This document shows positions 35,149 through 44,671 of a stretch of 64,000 nt of DNA, in pieces. The translations under genes and the position numbers were made by a program. Under the pieces are notes generated by a model. The model did no database searches. It was not told the DNA's origin and worked only from the letters and a program-made list of their open reading frames with translations. Where the stretch lies: positions 124,001 through 188,000 of the forward strand of contig JAKLEA010000007.1 in NCBI GenBank assembly GCA_022711755.1, in the 5' to 3' direction. The DNA is from Planctomycetota bacterium (GTDB lineage: Bacteria > Planctomycetota > Brocadiia > SM23-32 > JAKLEA01). Each line of letters starts with the position of its first letter. Position 1 is the stretch's first letter.

Positions 35149-38100
35149 TTACGGAATCTCGAATTGACTCCACCGCGCCGTGCAACCGTAAGCCGAGAAA
35201 CCTATCATACCGCCTTTTTCCAGAATATCACCCTCCGTCAGACGGCAGACTTCATCTCCGTCAACATATGCGACAAGCGTCTTGCCGCGAATTGAGAACC
35301 TTATATGGCACGATTTTCCGAACTCAAGACCCCGCTCGCCGGACTTGCTCTTCGCTCGCGCGTCTCCGGATTTGGAACTGATATTGAAGGATGCCCTGCC
35401 TTTGCCTATCCCGTCAATGTTCAAGAAAACACCGTCCTTGGTTTTCGCATCGTAACGCATGGCAATCGTCGCTCTGCGAACCTGGCTTTTCTCGGCCACG
35501 GGCATAAATACAAATGAGAAATCCGCGTCTACCACATCCTCAAGGCCGGCAATCATGATCTGCCTGGACATGCTGTCTGTCTCGATTGCGCCCGCCGCAA
35601 TATCCTTGGTCACCTTGCCTTCATCGCCCGGGGGAACTTCGAAGACGTCGCCCATGTTCTCAGAAGGCACGCCGAACGAAGGCGCGAAGCAGGCCGCCTC
35701 CACGCCCTCGGACTCTATCCCACCGAATCCGGCCACATCTCCCACGCCTTCAAGAACAGCTGCAAGCTTGCGATTAAGGAATCCGTAAAGCCTGCCGCCC
35801 GCCATGTAAGCCACAAACTCCAGATCAAGCTGGTCCTCGCCAACTTCAATGTGCTTGAGCTTTGCAATGCCGTCACGCCTGTTGTCCGGGGTCGCCTCCC
35901 AAGCCCTCGCTACAAGCCCTTCGTTGATGCGTTCCATCCCGAAAAACAGGCGCTTGTTCTCCGGCTCCCGGTAGTTCAACACGATGCCGATACGCCCGCC
36001 CTTGCTTATGGAGTCCGGCTTTTCGATTTTCAGCCGCGCGGCTATCGCCCCGTTCTGCAGATCTGAAAGGAAAAGGAAGGCCTTGTCGTTCCTCTTGAAG
36101 GAACAAACCGTTCCATCCTCGCTCACGCTGTTTGAGCCTATGCCTCGCGGAATCCACTTGCCTTCCTGGATGTTTCGGAAGTTGGCCCCTTTCCAGGCGA
36201 CAAGCGGCGGGGGAGGGACTTCCACTGGGGATTCGTCAACCGAATAGGACAGCGTGGTTGTCGCCACAGGCTCGATCGGCTTGTCAGGCGTGGTTGTCGC
36301 GCCGCCGGTTACGGGCGTCGGCGTGTCGGGCGCGGTCACAGGCGCAGTCGTCCCAGCCCTGCCTTCAGCTTTCTTGAGAATCTCCAGGCAGTCTTCGAGA
36401 GTTTTATCCTTGAAAGTGCCAAGCGGGAAAACCTTGGGTGGATACTTAGCCCAATCAGGAGCGGTGTCTTTTAGGGCATTTGCCACAAAAACAGGATCTT
36501 TTTCAACCTTGTACCGCAACCACGAGTCAATCGGAGAAATCTTGTTCTGGGCAATCAACTTTCTCCAGTCAGACGAGTTGCCATAATAATGTTCTGCAAC
36601 TCTGTGGAGAAATCCCAGTTTCATTTCTTTTTCGAAATAGACAACGATGTCGCATTTTGCCTGCGCGACAGTCGGATCAACCGGCGTATCCGGCGGCGGA
36701 TTAGTGGGCGGCGTTGGCGTTTGCTGAGTTCCAGTGGATTGCTGGCCCGTGGTCGTCACAGGTGGGTTTTCAGGACCTTTATTATTCGCAGGCTCAACCC
36801 ATGCGTCTGGCGGCGGGGTCACTACAGCAACCTTCTCAAGCGGTTTCAACGCCAGATACTTGCATTCCAGATCCGTCCGTTTCGCATATATCCCCATCAG
36901 GCCGTCTTCAGGCATGGTCGTAATATCGTTGTTCGAAATAACCTCCTTGCCATTGACCAGCCCTTTGGCGTTATTGCCCTCCAACCTTAGCTCCAGCTTG
37001 ATGACTTCACCGTCGTAGGTAAATGTCATGCCCGGTTTTTTGGATTGCCGCGACGCGTCTGAGCTTATCGTCTCAAGGGTGCCCTGCGCTGTCGCGCCTT
37101 CCGTAGTCTTGACGGAGAACAGAAGATACTCGCCGTTTTTATGTCTGGCTATCAGCCCAAGGTCCAGTTTCGGCAGGGACTCTTTCTTATCGCGCGCAAC
37201 CGGACGGAACACAGCCTCCAGAACCCCTTCCCTGGCATTAAGTTCCTTGCACAGGGCTACGCCCGCCGCATACCCGCCGCCGCCCTGCAAGGTCTGTCCC
37301 GCAAATTTCCAACCCTTCAGTTCCCACTGTTCCGCTTTGCCGGCGGCCATGTCAAACGACGTGACTCCATCGCCTGAAGGCAGAGCATGGCTGTCCCAGT
37401 TCACCACGTATCTCTGAGCAGATGTCGAACCGCCCCCGCCGCCCCGCTTTTTAATCATGGTAACAGCAATCACCACGCCAAGAATCAGGACAAGAGCGCC
37501 GATGCCCGATCCGACGCCGATCCATAGGTTCCTGTTCTGATACCATTTCTTTTTCGGCGGTGGCGGCAGTTCCATCCCGGCCAGTACGATCGCCGGGGCC
37601 ACAGCGTCAAGATCGCTCAGGTGCGCCCGCGCTTCGGCGATGGTCTCCTCCGCTTTCTTGTGTCTTGCGTCATCCTGAGGCATCACCTCCAACGCATGTT
37701 GCATTTTGTATATCGCTTCGCTGTATCGCTTCCCGGCCAGGAACGTCAACGCGGTTTCGTAGTTGCTGTCAATATTGAACTTCTTCTCGGCGATCTCGAT
37801 CTCTTTGATCTTCGGCCCTATCCGGGGGTGATTTGGATAGTTCTCCGTCATGAAATCAAAGGTCGCCTTGGCGGCTTTGAAATCATGCTTCGCCAGTAAT
37901 TCGTCAGCGTTCTTGATCTGGAAATTGATGATGTCTTCCTCTTCCGACAGCTTCTTGATATCCGCGCCGACCTTCTCCAATTCTGCGGATTTCGGCCATA
38001 TTTTTGCGGCCTCCGCGAACTCCTGCGCCGCCCCTTTCACGTCATATGCCGCCATGCGCTCCTTAACCTTTACGATATACTGCTGGAACTCCTGCTTGCG

Positions 38101-39792
38101 GGCTTCAACAACCTTCTTGTGCTCAGAGCAGTCAACGCCCAGCATTTTCAGTTTATCAAAATACTTCTCGGCGTCGTCAAGCATCCCCTTTGCTATGCAC
38201 TTCTGAACGCCCTTCTGCAACTTTTCTGTTAGCTTCGCCCTGGCCTGCTGTACGGCGGCGATGTTCTTGCGCGCCTTGTTGCGGGCAAACTCGAACATCT
38301 TGCCCTGGAAGGCCAGAATCTCCTGATACTTCGCTATCGCCTCGTCAAAGTGATTAAGCTCCTGAAGGTGCTCCGCCTCGTCCTGTATGTGAGAAATCTC
38401 ATACGAAATCTTCTCGCGCAAGGCGTTCAGGTTGGCGCCGCAACTGAAGCACAATTTCACGTCCCGGCGATTCTCCGACTTGCATTGCGGGCATATCTCA
38501 AAAAGCTCGGACAGGTCATGACCGCAACGCACACACTTCTTCGCCCTTACCGGGTTTTCATTCTTGCATTTCGGGCATAGTTCGCCCGTTGCTGTCAATT
38601 CCCTGTAGTATGCGGCGATTGCCTCCGCAACCTGACTGGCCCGCTGATACCTGTCCTCCGGGCGTATCTGGAGGCATTTGGTGACAATCGGGTCCAGCCG
38701 CGGATCAACATTGTGATTGACCTCGCTGGGAACGACCAGGTTCATCGGATCAGGCAACTCATCCGTCAACATCTCGTAAAGCACTATGCCCAGCGAGAAT
38801 ATGTCCGACCTGCCGTCGCAGGTGAGCGCGTTCTCCTCCTGCTCCGGCGACATGTAGCCCTTCGTGCCCATTACAATGCGTTTTCGAGGTCTGCCGCCGC
38901 CGTTGCTGGTGCCCTCTTCCGCAACGATGCCCGCCAGTCCGAAGTCCGCGATCTTCACGTTACCTTCGGAATTCAACATTATGTTTGAGGGCTTGATGTC
39001 GCGGTGAATGACTCCGCGCTTGTGGGCGTAGTCCAGACCGTCGCATATCTGCTGGACTATCCGACAGAAGGTTTCCGATGGAATATTGCCGCTTTGAATG
39101 AGATGCCGAAGCGAAGTGCCTTCGACGTATTCCATTGCAAAGAAGTATTTCTCCCCGTCGTGCCCGCGGTCAATAACGCTGATGATGTTCGGATGGTTGA
39201 GGGCGGCCAACGCCCCGGACTCCTTGTCAAATCTCTCAACGAATGACGGATTCTTCGCAAATCTCTCCGGCAGAACCTTCAACGCTACAGAACGATTCAA
39301 GGATAACTGAACAGCGCGATACACGACCGCCATCGCCCCGGCGCCCAATATCTCCTCAATGCGGAATCCGGCCACCACATCGCCCGGATTGATCCTGACA
39401 TAGCGCGTTCGATCGAAGAATATGCCGGAAGCGCTTATGTCAGTCCCAAATTCGCTGGCTCTTCCCGAACCGCCTGAACCTCTGTCACCCGAACCTTTGA
39501 CGCCTGAACTAGGCGCCCTAGGGGGCGCAGTGCTTGGCGGTTTCGGCTTGACGGCGCTGGACGGCGGCTTGCGGGCTATCGGACGCTTCCCCCCCAGCTT
39601 GGGCTTCATCACGGACTCGGCTTCCATGACAGTCCCCTGCCCGCCTGATTCAGAACCCGCTTCTTGGGAAGGCGCCGCAGGAGTCGTCCCCGGCTCCTCT
39701 ATCTGGCTCCCGCAATGCGGGCAGGAACTCCCCAGCTCATCCCGGATGGGTTGCTCAAACTCCCTTTTACATTCCGGACAAACGTGTGGCAT
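35149..39792 (-). CDS. Giant Hanks-type Ser/Thr kinase with zinc ribbons, TPRs and extracytoplasmic domains
   Basis: 1547 residues. Order: an N-terminal zinc ribbon (C5, C8, C24, C27), a Pro/Ser-rich linker, a PknB-like kinase (about 143-400; K172 in VALKVL, HRDIKPSN 263-270, DFG 283-285, MGTKGYMSPEQ), a double zinc ribbon (406-452, CPKCKNENP and CPQCKSENR), a TPR-like helical region (465-730), one transmembrane helix (755-780), and about 760 extracytoplasmic residues. These include lectin/laminin-G-like or DUF1080-like jelly-roll segments, Pro/Thr linkers, and a 90-residue stretch (LHRVAEHYYGNSSDWRKL) that looks LysM-like. It may sense cell-wall or glycan ligands and signal inward. A near-consensus promoter lies upstream. 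Confidence 0.9.
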   Translation of the reverse strand: MPHVCPECKREFEQPIRDELGSSCPHCGSQIEEPGTTPAAPSQEAGSESGGQGTVMEAESVMKPKLGGKRPIARKPPSSAVKPKPPSTAPPRAPSSGVKGSGDRGSGGSGRASEFGTDISASGIFFDRTRYVRINPGDVVAGFRIEEILGAGAMAVVYRAVQLSLNRSVALKVLPERFAKNPSFVERFDKESGALAALNHPNIISVIDRGHDGEKYFFAMEYVEGTSLRHLIQSGNIPSETFCRIVQQICDGLDYAHKRGVIHRDIKPSNIMLNSEGNVKIADFGLAGIVAEEGTSNGGGRPRKRIVMGTKGYMSPEQEENALTCDGRSDIFSLGIVLYEMLTDELPDPMNLVVPSEVNHNVDPRLDPIVTKCLQIRPEDRYQRASQVAEAIAAYYRELTATGELCPKCKNENPVRAKKCVRCGHDLSELFEICPQCKSENRRDVKLCFSCGANLNALREKISYEISHIQDEAEHLQELNHFDEAIAKYQEILAFQGKMFEFARNKARKNIAAVQQARAKLTEKLQKGVQKCIAKGMLDDAEKYFDKLKMLGVDCSEHKKVVEARKQEFQQYIVKVKERMAAYDVKGAAQEFAEAAKIWPKSAELEKVGADIKKLSEEEDIINFQIKNADELLAKHDFKAAKATFDFMTENYPNHPRIGPKIKEIEIAEKKFNIDSNYETALTFLAGKRYSEAIYKMQHALEVMPQDDARHKKAEETIAEARAHLSDLDAVAPAIVLAGMELPPPPKKKWYQNRNLWIGVGSGIGALVLILGVVIAVTMIKKRGGGGGSTSAQRYVVNWDSHALPSGDGVTSFDMAAGKAEQWELKGWKFAGQTLQGGGGYAAGVALCKELNAREGVLEAVFRPVARDKKESLPKLDLGLIARHKNGEYLLFSVKTTEGATAQGTLETISSDASRQSKKPGMTFTYDGEVIKLELRLEGNNAKGLVNGKEVISNNDITTMPEDGLMGIYAKRTDLECKYLALKPLEKVAVVTPPPDAWVEPANNKGPENPPVTTTGQQSTGTQQTPTPPTNPPPDTPVDPTVAQAKCDIVVYFEKEMKLGFLHRVAEHYYGNSSDWRKLIAQNKISPIDSWLRYKVEKDPVFVANALKDTAPDWAKYPPKVFPLGTFKDKTLEDCLEILKKAEGRAGTTAPVTAPDTPTPVTGGATTTPDKPIEPVATTTLSYSVDESPVEVPPPPLVAWKGANFRNIQEGKWIPRGIGSNSVSEDGTVCSFKRNDKAFLFLSDLQNGAIAARLKIEKPDSISKGGRIGIVLNYREPENKRLFFGMERINEGLVARAWEATPDNRRDGIAKLKHIEVGEDQLDLEFVAYMAGGRLYGFLNRKLAAVLEGVGDVAGFGGIESEGVEAACFAPSFGVPSENMGDVFEVPPGDEGKVTKDIAAGAIETDSMSRQIMIAGLEDVVDADFSFVFMPVAEKSQVRRATIAMRYDAKTKDGVFLNIDGIGKGRASFNISSKSGDARAKSKSGERGLEFGKSCHIRFSIRGKTLVAYVDGDEVCRLTEGDILEKGGMIGFSAYGCTARWSQFEIP

Positions 39793-40106
39793 TGTGCCCC
39801 CGCGAGGTCACGCGCCCTGTCGCATGTTGCCTGCTCGGAAAACGCGTCGTACTTTTCCACTTAAAATGTAACATACCCGTCGCCAAGTGTCAACGATCAC
39901 AACGATGGGACGCCCGATTTCGACAATCGCTTCCAACCGATCATGTTACACAAATCGGGGCGTTTTCCAAGCGTTTTTTTTCCTTATTTCCGGAGGCGTT
40001 TCGCACATCAGAAACCAGCGGGAGCGACGCAGTCCGTCACGCCCGCCGGTTATTGCGTTTTTCTTCTCGTCACTATTCCGATGCAGTATACCAGAACGCG
40101 CGGGAT
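39793..40106. other. Intergenic region upstream of the giant kinase
   Basis: 314 bases. It contains the kinase promoter at 39865-39893 and otherwise no ORF, repeat or RNA that I can support. It must also hold the 3' end of the FG-GAP gene transcript, but no good terminator is visible. Confidence 0.5.
39865..39893 (-). promoter_or_regulatory. Promoter of the giant kinase gene
   Basis: On the minus strand TTGACA, 17 bases, TACATT, giving a leader of about 65 bases. Confidence 0.65.
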
Positions 40107-41189
40107 TTACTTCTCGGTATAGAACACGCACAGGCCGTCTTTGCCCGGCGCGATTATGTCCGGCAGGCCGTTGCCCGTCAGATCCGCCGCCGCGAAATGT
40201 ATGCCCAGCCCCTTCGTCTCCCTTAATGGGCCGTAGCAGACCACCTGTTTTGTGAAACACTCGCCGTTCCACTTGAAGTAGTAGATGCCGTACGGATCGT
40301 TTGCGCCCGAATCATGGCCGCAGTGGGCGCGATATCGCTTGCCGGTCAGAAGCTCGCATTGCCCGTCCCCGTCAATGTCAATCCACTTCATGTCATGATA
40401 CTGCGAGTTGTCCGGGTCAATGACGTGCTTCTTCCATGCCCTTTTACCCTTCGCGTCAGCAATCTGCTCATACCAGAACAGTCCGTATTCATGCCCACCG
40501 CCCGCGATAAGGTCGTTTCTTCCGTCGCCATTGACGTCGGCCACGAGAATCGGAACGCATGAAGAACCCGGAAGCTCCAACTCCTGATGCCACTTCCACT
40601 TCTGCTCAAGCGGCTTCTTCGGCGCTTCCAGCCACCCGCGATTCAGAACGATATCCACTCGCCTGTTGCCTGCAATGTCTCCCGCGCCAAGCCCGTGCCC
40701 CTGGGCGCTGTCGGTGATCTGAATCCTCTGGAATTCGCCTGTGCCCTTGCCGGACTTGTCCGTCTTCAGCTTGAAAATGACGACGGGCATGCCGGGGCAG
40801 TTCGGTATCAGTTCTGGAATCCCGCAGCCGTCAACGTCCCATGCACGGGTCGTCTCGACGTTGCCAGTCTCGGCAATAATGTGCTCCGGCCAATCTTTGG
40901 ACGGGTCGCCGGGATTCTCGCGCCAACGCAACGTGTTGCCCCACCACCCGCCCGTAACGAAATCCATCAGGCCATCGCCATTAATGTCCATCGGAATTGT
41001 CGAGAAATCATCGAAGTATTCGCCCTCTGCCCGGATCGAGCCGATGCGATGCTTCTTCTTGAAGTCAGGTCCTTCATACCAGAACTCGCCGGAAACAATG
41101 TCCGGCACGCCATCATTGTTGACGTCGAAAACGCCCGCCGATTCGAAACGCTCGTCGGAAATCAGCAGTTTTCTGAATTTCAGAGGCAT
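40107..41189 (-). CDS. FG-GAP/VCBS-repeat beta-propeller protein
   Basis: 360 residues made of repeated blade motifs with Ca-binding D-x-(D/N)-x-(D/N)-G loops: FDVNNDGVPDIVSG, MDINGDGLMDFVTGG, VADVNGDGRNDLIAGG, IDIDGDGQCELLTG and ADLTGNGLPDIIAPG. This is the integrin-alpha-like propeller common in Planctomycetes-type genomes. No signal peptide is visible: the chosen start MPLKFRKLL has GAAAGGAAGG upstream, so the protein could be cytoplasmic or exported by another route. Function and ligand are unknown. Confidence 0.82.
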   Translation of the reverse strand: MPLKFRKLLISDERFESAGVFDVNNDGVPDIVSGEFWYEGPDFKKKHRIGSIRAEGEYFDDFSTIPMDINGDGLMDFVTGGWWGNTLRWRENPGDPSKDWPEHIIAETGNVETTRAWDVDGCGIPELIPNCPGMPVVIFKLKTDKSGKGTGEFQRIQITDSAQGHGLGAGDIAGNRRVDIVLNRGWLEAPKKPLEQKWKWHQELELPGSSCVPILVADVNGDGRNDLIAGGGHEYGLFWYEQIADAKGKRAWKKHVIDPDNSQYHDMKWIDIDGDGQCELLTGKRYRAHCGHDSGANDPYGIYYFKWNGECFTKQVVCYGPLRETKGLGIHFAAADLTGNGLPDIIAPGKDGLCVFYTEK

Positions 41190-41265
41190 TTTGCCTTCCT
41201 TTCTCAGCTTCCCGCACAAACAAGAATGTCAGGCCGGCCGGCATCCAGCCGGTTTGTGATAAACT

Positions 41266-41295
41266 ATTATGCAGCGAACCCATGAATCATTTCAA
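41266..41295 (-). promoter_or_regulatory. Promoter candidate for the FG-GAP gene
   Basis: On the minus strand TTGAAA, 18 bases, CATAAT, about 75 bases before the start at 41189. Confidence 0.45.
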
Positions 41296-41362
41296 CGCAA
41301 AGGATTTCCTCTCAGAGCATGCGCGCTGACGCGCTCGAAGCTTTGGCTGATCGCCTCACGGA

Positions 41363-43444
41363 TCATTTCGTCGTCAGCCAAGCAGCAATTTCAGCGTAAT
41401 TAGCCACTTGAGCGTCCAGGCACAGACTCCCCGGCGCGCCAACATCCTTGTAAAGCTGCTCTATCCAACCCGTTTTAAAACGCGCCGCCGTGTTGTGAAG
41501 CATAAGTCCGGACGGCGCGGCAAGCGCAACGGCTGTCCGGAAGTCGCCAACACGCCTCAGGCAGGGCAGGAAGATCCTTCGCGCAAATTCCGCGTCTGAA
41601 CCATTGTCGAATCCGGCGCAATCCGCCGCCGTCTTGCCGACTCCCTCGGCCAGCCCGAGCGCCAGCAGAACCCATGCCCCGGCGTCGCCCTGCCCGACCA
41701 TGCCGGCCTGAACCCCGGGATGCTTTCCGCGAAGGTAACTCAGGGATGTCAGGATGTCCTGAATCCGGCATGAAGTGTCCGTCGCCAGGTAGGTTGTGAA
41801 ATACTGCGTGTCAGTGCGTCTTTCCGCCGCAGCCTCGCCCGTTCTGAAGCAGTCTATCGCCATAACGGCGACGCCCTTCTGAAGAAGCGCTGTAATCAAT
41901 TCCCCCGGTCCGGTTGCGTCGGCATTCAGAAACGCGCGCTTGCCAATGCCGTCAACCAGCAGGGCGCATGATGTCGGAGCCTGCCCTTTCGGCGTGAAAA
42001 TAAGGGCCGGAATCGCATCCCCGACGCCATTTCGCGACAATATCAGCGCCTCAGCCATGCAATCGCCGACCACGGCAGTCCACGCCTGCCTGGCCTCGAT
42101 CCTGTCGAAGGCCGGCGTCTCGGCGCCGACGCTATGTCTGAACGCCGCATACCACTCGTTCCTGAACGCTGCCAGGTCTGATGCCTTTCGCGGGCGGCTG
42201 TTTTCAAGCCGGTCCCCGCCGGACTGCATGAGATTCTTCGTCAACTGATCCGGCGTGATCGCCTTTGCCGGAAGTTTCCCGTCCGGGAAAACCAGCGCGT
42301 CCTCCTTCTTCTCAACCTCAAATGGTTGCTCCTTGAGCGCATCCGGATCGTCAACCCCCAGCAACCACTTTCCGAAGAACGCGTACGCCGCCTCGCGGCT
42401 GTTCTTATTATAATTATGAGGCGCGTCGAAATAAGCGCACGTGATCTTGTCCTCGGCGCCGAATAACGAGTAGACGGACTTCACCGCCGGAAACTCGACC
42501 TCCCGCGTGTTCTTCGTCCAGTCCCCCGTCGCCGCGACCATCAGCAGCGGGCGCGGCGCGGCCATTGCCCCGATCTCCATGTTGTTCGTCCCGACCCGCA
42601 AACCCGGGCCGTTCTCGCAGATACACCCGCCTTGCATCGTGGACGAAATCATGCATACCGGCGCGTTCGCCTTCAGGCGGTCGTCAATTGCATACAGAAT
42701 GAACGTCTGCGTCCCGCCGCCGGAAGCGCCGGTGCAGCCGACCCTCTCCGGGTCAACGTCCGGGAGGGAAAGCAGGAAGTCAAGCGCCCTCACACTGTTC
42801 CACGTCTGAAGCCCGAATACGGTTATGCCCCAGAGTTGTCCGCGCTCCGAATCGAAATGGTGCGGAACCTGACGGCTGTCGTTGTAGCCGACCATGTCAT
42901 ACGAGAAAACAACGTATCCCTGCCGCGCGAAGTTGATGCACCGCCCCGGCACGCTTCCGTTCTCCTCGTGCCCGAAGCGCCCCGCGCCCCAGTGCCCGTG
43001 CGGGCAGAGCAATCCCGGGAAAGGCCCCTTCTTCCCGGTCGGACGATACAGGTTTCCCGTGGCCAGAAAACCAGGATGACTTTCGAAGTGGACCTTCTCA
43101 ATCGTATAGCCCTGCCGCTCGATCTTGCCGAAGACCTCGGCGTTCAGAGGGCATTTCTCCGGCATTGGCAGCAGCCCGGCGCTCATGAGTATCTGATCCC
43201 GCAGAAACGCCCGGCGGGCCAGCCATTCTTCCTTCGACGAGTATTTCGGCATTTTGACCGGCCAGTTCGTGTCGCGCTTCTCCGCGGCCCTCGCGTCCCT
43301 GATTCCATTTCCGACGGTCAGTTCCTTCATGGTTTCCTTTTCCTCAGCGTATACTCCCACGGCGATTGACGCGGCGGCGAATGCGACGGTTATGACGCGG
43401 ATCACGCACAGCCCCGCGCAAATGTTCCGGGTTATTGAAGGCAT
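41363..43444 (-). CDS. Exported acetylxylan-esterase-like hydrolase with degenerate second hydrolase domain
   Basis: 693 residues. A signal peptide (IRVITVAFAAASIAVGVYA) precedes an alpha/beta hydrolase of the AXE1/dienelactone-hydrolase type: GLLCPHGHWGAG oxyanion strand, nucleophile elbow GCTGASGGGTQT, and a late His in DAPHNYNKNSREAA. From about residue 440 a second alpha/beta-hydrolase-like domain appears (CALLVDGIGKRAFL, VAVMAIDCFRTGEA, MVGQGDAGAW), but its elbow reads GQGDAG, so the nucleophile Ser is missing. Deacetylation of plant or algal glycans is the probable role. The start at 43444 has GAGGAG 8 bases upstream. Confidence 0.82.
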   Translation of the reverse strand: MPSITRNICAGLCVIRVITVAFAAASIAVGVYAEEKETMKELTVGNGIRDARAAEKRDTNWPVKMPKYSSKEEWLARRAFLRDQILMSAGLLPMPEKCPLNAEVFGKIERQGYTIEKVHFESHPGFLATGNLYRPTGKKGPFPGLLCPHGHWGAGRFGHEENGSVPGRCINFARQGYVVFSYDMVGYNDSRQVPHHFDSERGQLWGITVFGLQTWNSVRALDFLLSLPDVDPERVGCTGASGGGTQTFILYAIDDRLKANAPVCMISSTMQGGCICENGPGLRVGTNNMEIGAMAAPRPLLMVAATGDWTKNTREVEFPAVKSVYSLFGAEDKITCAYFDAPHNYNKNSREAAYAFFGKWLLGVDDPDALKEQPFEVEKKEDALVFPDGKLPAKAITPDQLTKNLMQSGGDRLENSRPRKASDLAAFRNEWYAAFRHSVGAETPAFDRIEARQAWTAVVGDCMAEALILSRNGVGDAIPALIFTPKGQAPTSCALLVDGIGKRAFLNADATGPGELITALLQKGVAVMAIDCFRTGEAAAERRTDTQYFTTYLATDTSCRIQDILTSLSYLRGKHPGVQAGMVGQGDAGAWVLLALGLAEGVGKTAADCAGFDNGSDAEFARRIFLPCLRRVGDFRTAVALAAPSGLMLHNTAARFKTGWIEQLYKDVGAPGSLCLDAQVANYAEIAAWLTTK

Positions 43445-43510
43445 GTTTGTAACTCCTCGCTTCCTGTCCGCCGTCGCCGAGTATTGCTTGAAATGGGCGT
43501 TACTCCTCAT

Positions 43511-43539
43511 AGGATAACAACCGGAGCGATATCCGGCAA
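43511..43539 (-). promoter_or_regulatory. Promoter candidate for the esterase gene
   Basis: On the minus strand TTGCCG, 17 bases, TATCCT, about 67 bases before the start. Confidence 0.4.
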
Positions 43540-43693
43540 CGCAAAGCGTCCGGACGTCGCATACAAGCAAACCGGCAGCGCGATGTTCGACCGCTCAAGG
43601 TCCGCCATGCTCGTCCATTTACGTCTGCATTCGACCCGCCCGACGGCCATGATCGCAGGTCTTGGGCGTGTGTAATGCGGGGGGATGATATAA

Positions 43694-43703
43694 GGGGGGG
43701 GGG
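43694..43703 (+). repeat. Homopolymer of ten G
   Basis: Ten consecutive G bases in the 43445-43853 gap; prone to slippage in the cell and in sequencing. Confidence 0.9.
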
Positions 43704-43853
43704 AGTCAATTAGCAAAGAAATCCGGTTATGCACGCGGAATGGGATGGGATGTGTTTGGCGCGTTGTCCCATGTCGGGACCAGGCGTGATTGCGCACTCC
43801 CGGCCCGCGCGCCGGTTTCCCCGCGTTTCGCGTCGCGCGCGGTACTGTGGTTT

Positions 43854-44636
43854 CTACTTCTTCTCCGCCCCCAGGTTGGGATCAACCCCCGATTCCACCA
43901 TGCTCTGCCGCAGGAAGATCGCGAAGGTCGTCAGCGCCTCCTTCTCGAATTGCTCCTCCGGATTGAGTTTTTCGCTCTCCCTCAGACGGCGCAGCTTCTT
44001 CTGCAGCGCCTTCATGATGCGAAGGTATTCCGTCAATTCCTGGCGGAAATCTTCCTCAATCAGCTTTCGCATTGAAGCCTCGATGTCGGCTTGAAGTTTC
44101 TTCGTCTTCTCCGGATCGTCCAGAGACTTCACGGCCTCGCGTATGTCCGCCTTATGCTCCTCAATGACCTGCGATATCATGGCGTCCAGATCGTTCATGA
44201 TCTGACCGACGGCCTTGTCAAGTTGTTCCTCGGTGGCCTTCTGTAGTTCCTGGCGCAGAACCGGCACGCCCTCGATGGCGTTTTTCACGACTGACTTCGC
44301 AACGTCCGGGGCGGCTTCTTTTAATCTCTCCTCAAGCTCCCCGGCCAAGGCCGGCAACTGCGCCTGAGCGATCTCATCGGCAGTGCTGGCAATCCACTTG
44401 GGATTGAAGACCTTCTGCTGGTAGTTCCTGAAAAGCCAGTGCAGGTATCCAAAAACCACAACAAAGGCCACAACGCCCAGCAATATGACTGTTCTATTGC
44501 TTGACGTGACCGCCGACAACATGCCGTCCACCCGCGCGCCGACATCCTGGACGCTCTTCTCCAGATTCTTCAGTTGTTCCGGGACTTCGACCGGCTGTTT
44601 TACGTCTGGCTGCTGAGTATTATTCTGTTCGGTCAT
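43854..44636 (-). CDS. Single-helix membrane protein with long coiled coil (second of a pair)
   Basis: 260 residues. A polar N-terminus with coiled coil (LKNLEKSVQDVGARVDG) leads to one transmembrane helix (TVILLGVVAFVVVFGYLHWLF) near residues 50-70. Then come about 180 residues of charged, mostly helical sequence with heptad character (LEERLKEAAPDVAKSVV, ALQKKLRRLRESEKL). I do not recognise a family. The start has GGGAGGTG 7-10 bases upstream. It lies 35 bases downstream of a gene with the same architecture, so the products probably form one complex. Confidence 0.7.
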   Translation of the reverse strand: MTEQNNTQQPDVKQPVEVPEQLKNLEKSVQDVGARVDGMLSAVTSSNRTVILLGVVAFVVVFGYLHWLFRNYQQKVFNPKWIASTADEIAQAQLPALAGELEERLKEAAPDVAKSVVKNAIEGVPVLRQELQKATEEQLDKAVGQIMNDLDAMISQVIEEHKADIREAVKSLDDPEKTKKLQADIEASMRKLIEEDFRQELTEYLRIMKALQKKLRRLRESEKLNPEEQFEKEALTTFAIFLRQSMVESGVDPNLGAEKK

Positions 44637-44671
44637 GACATTCACCTCCCTATCCCGCAGACTGAACGCGC

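Larger units (their letters stand above)
43445..43853. other. Intergenic region
   Basis: 409 bases between the esterase gene and the coiled-coil protein gene, both on the minus strand. It contains the esterase promoter and a run of ten G at 43694-43703. A GC-rich stretch near 43800-43850 may be the 3' end of the upstream transcript, but lacks a clear T tract. Confidence 0.5.
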
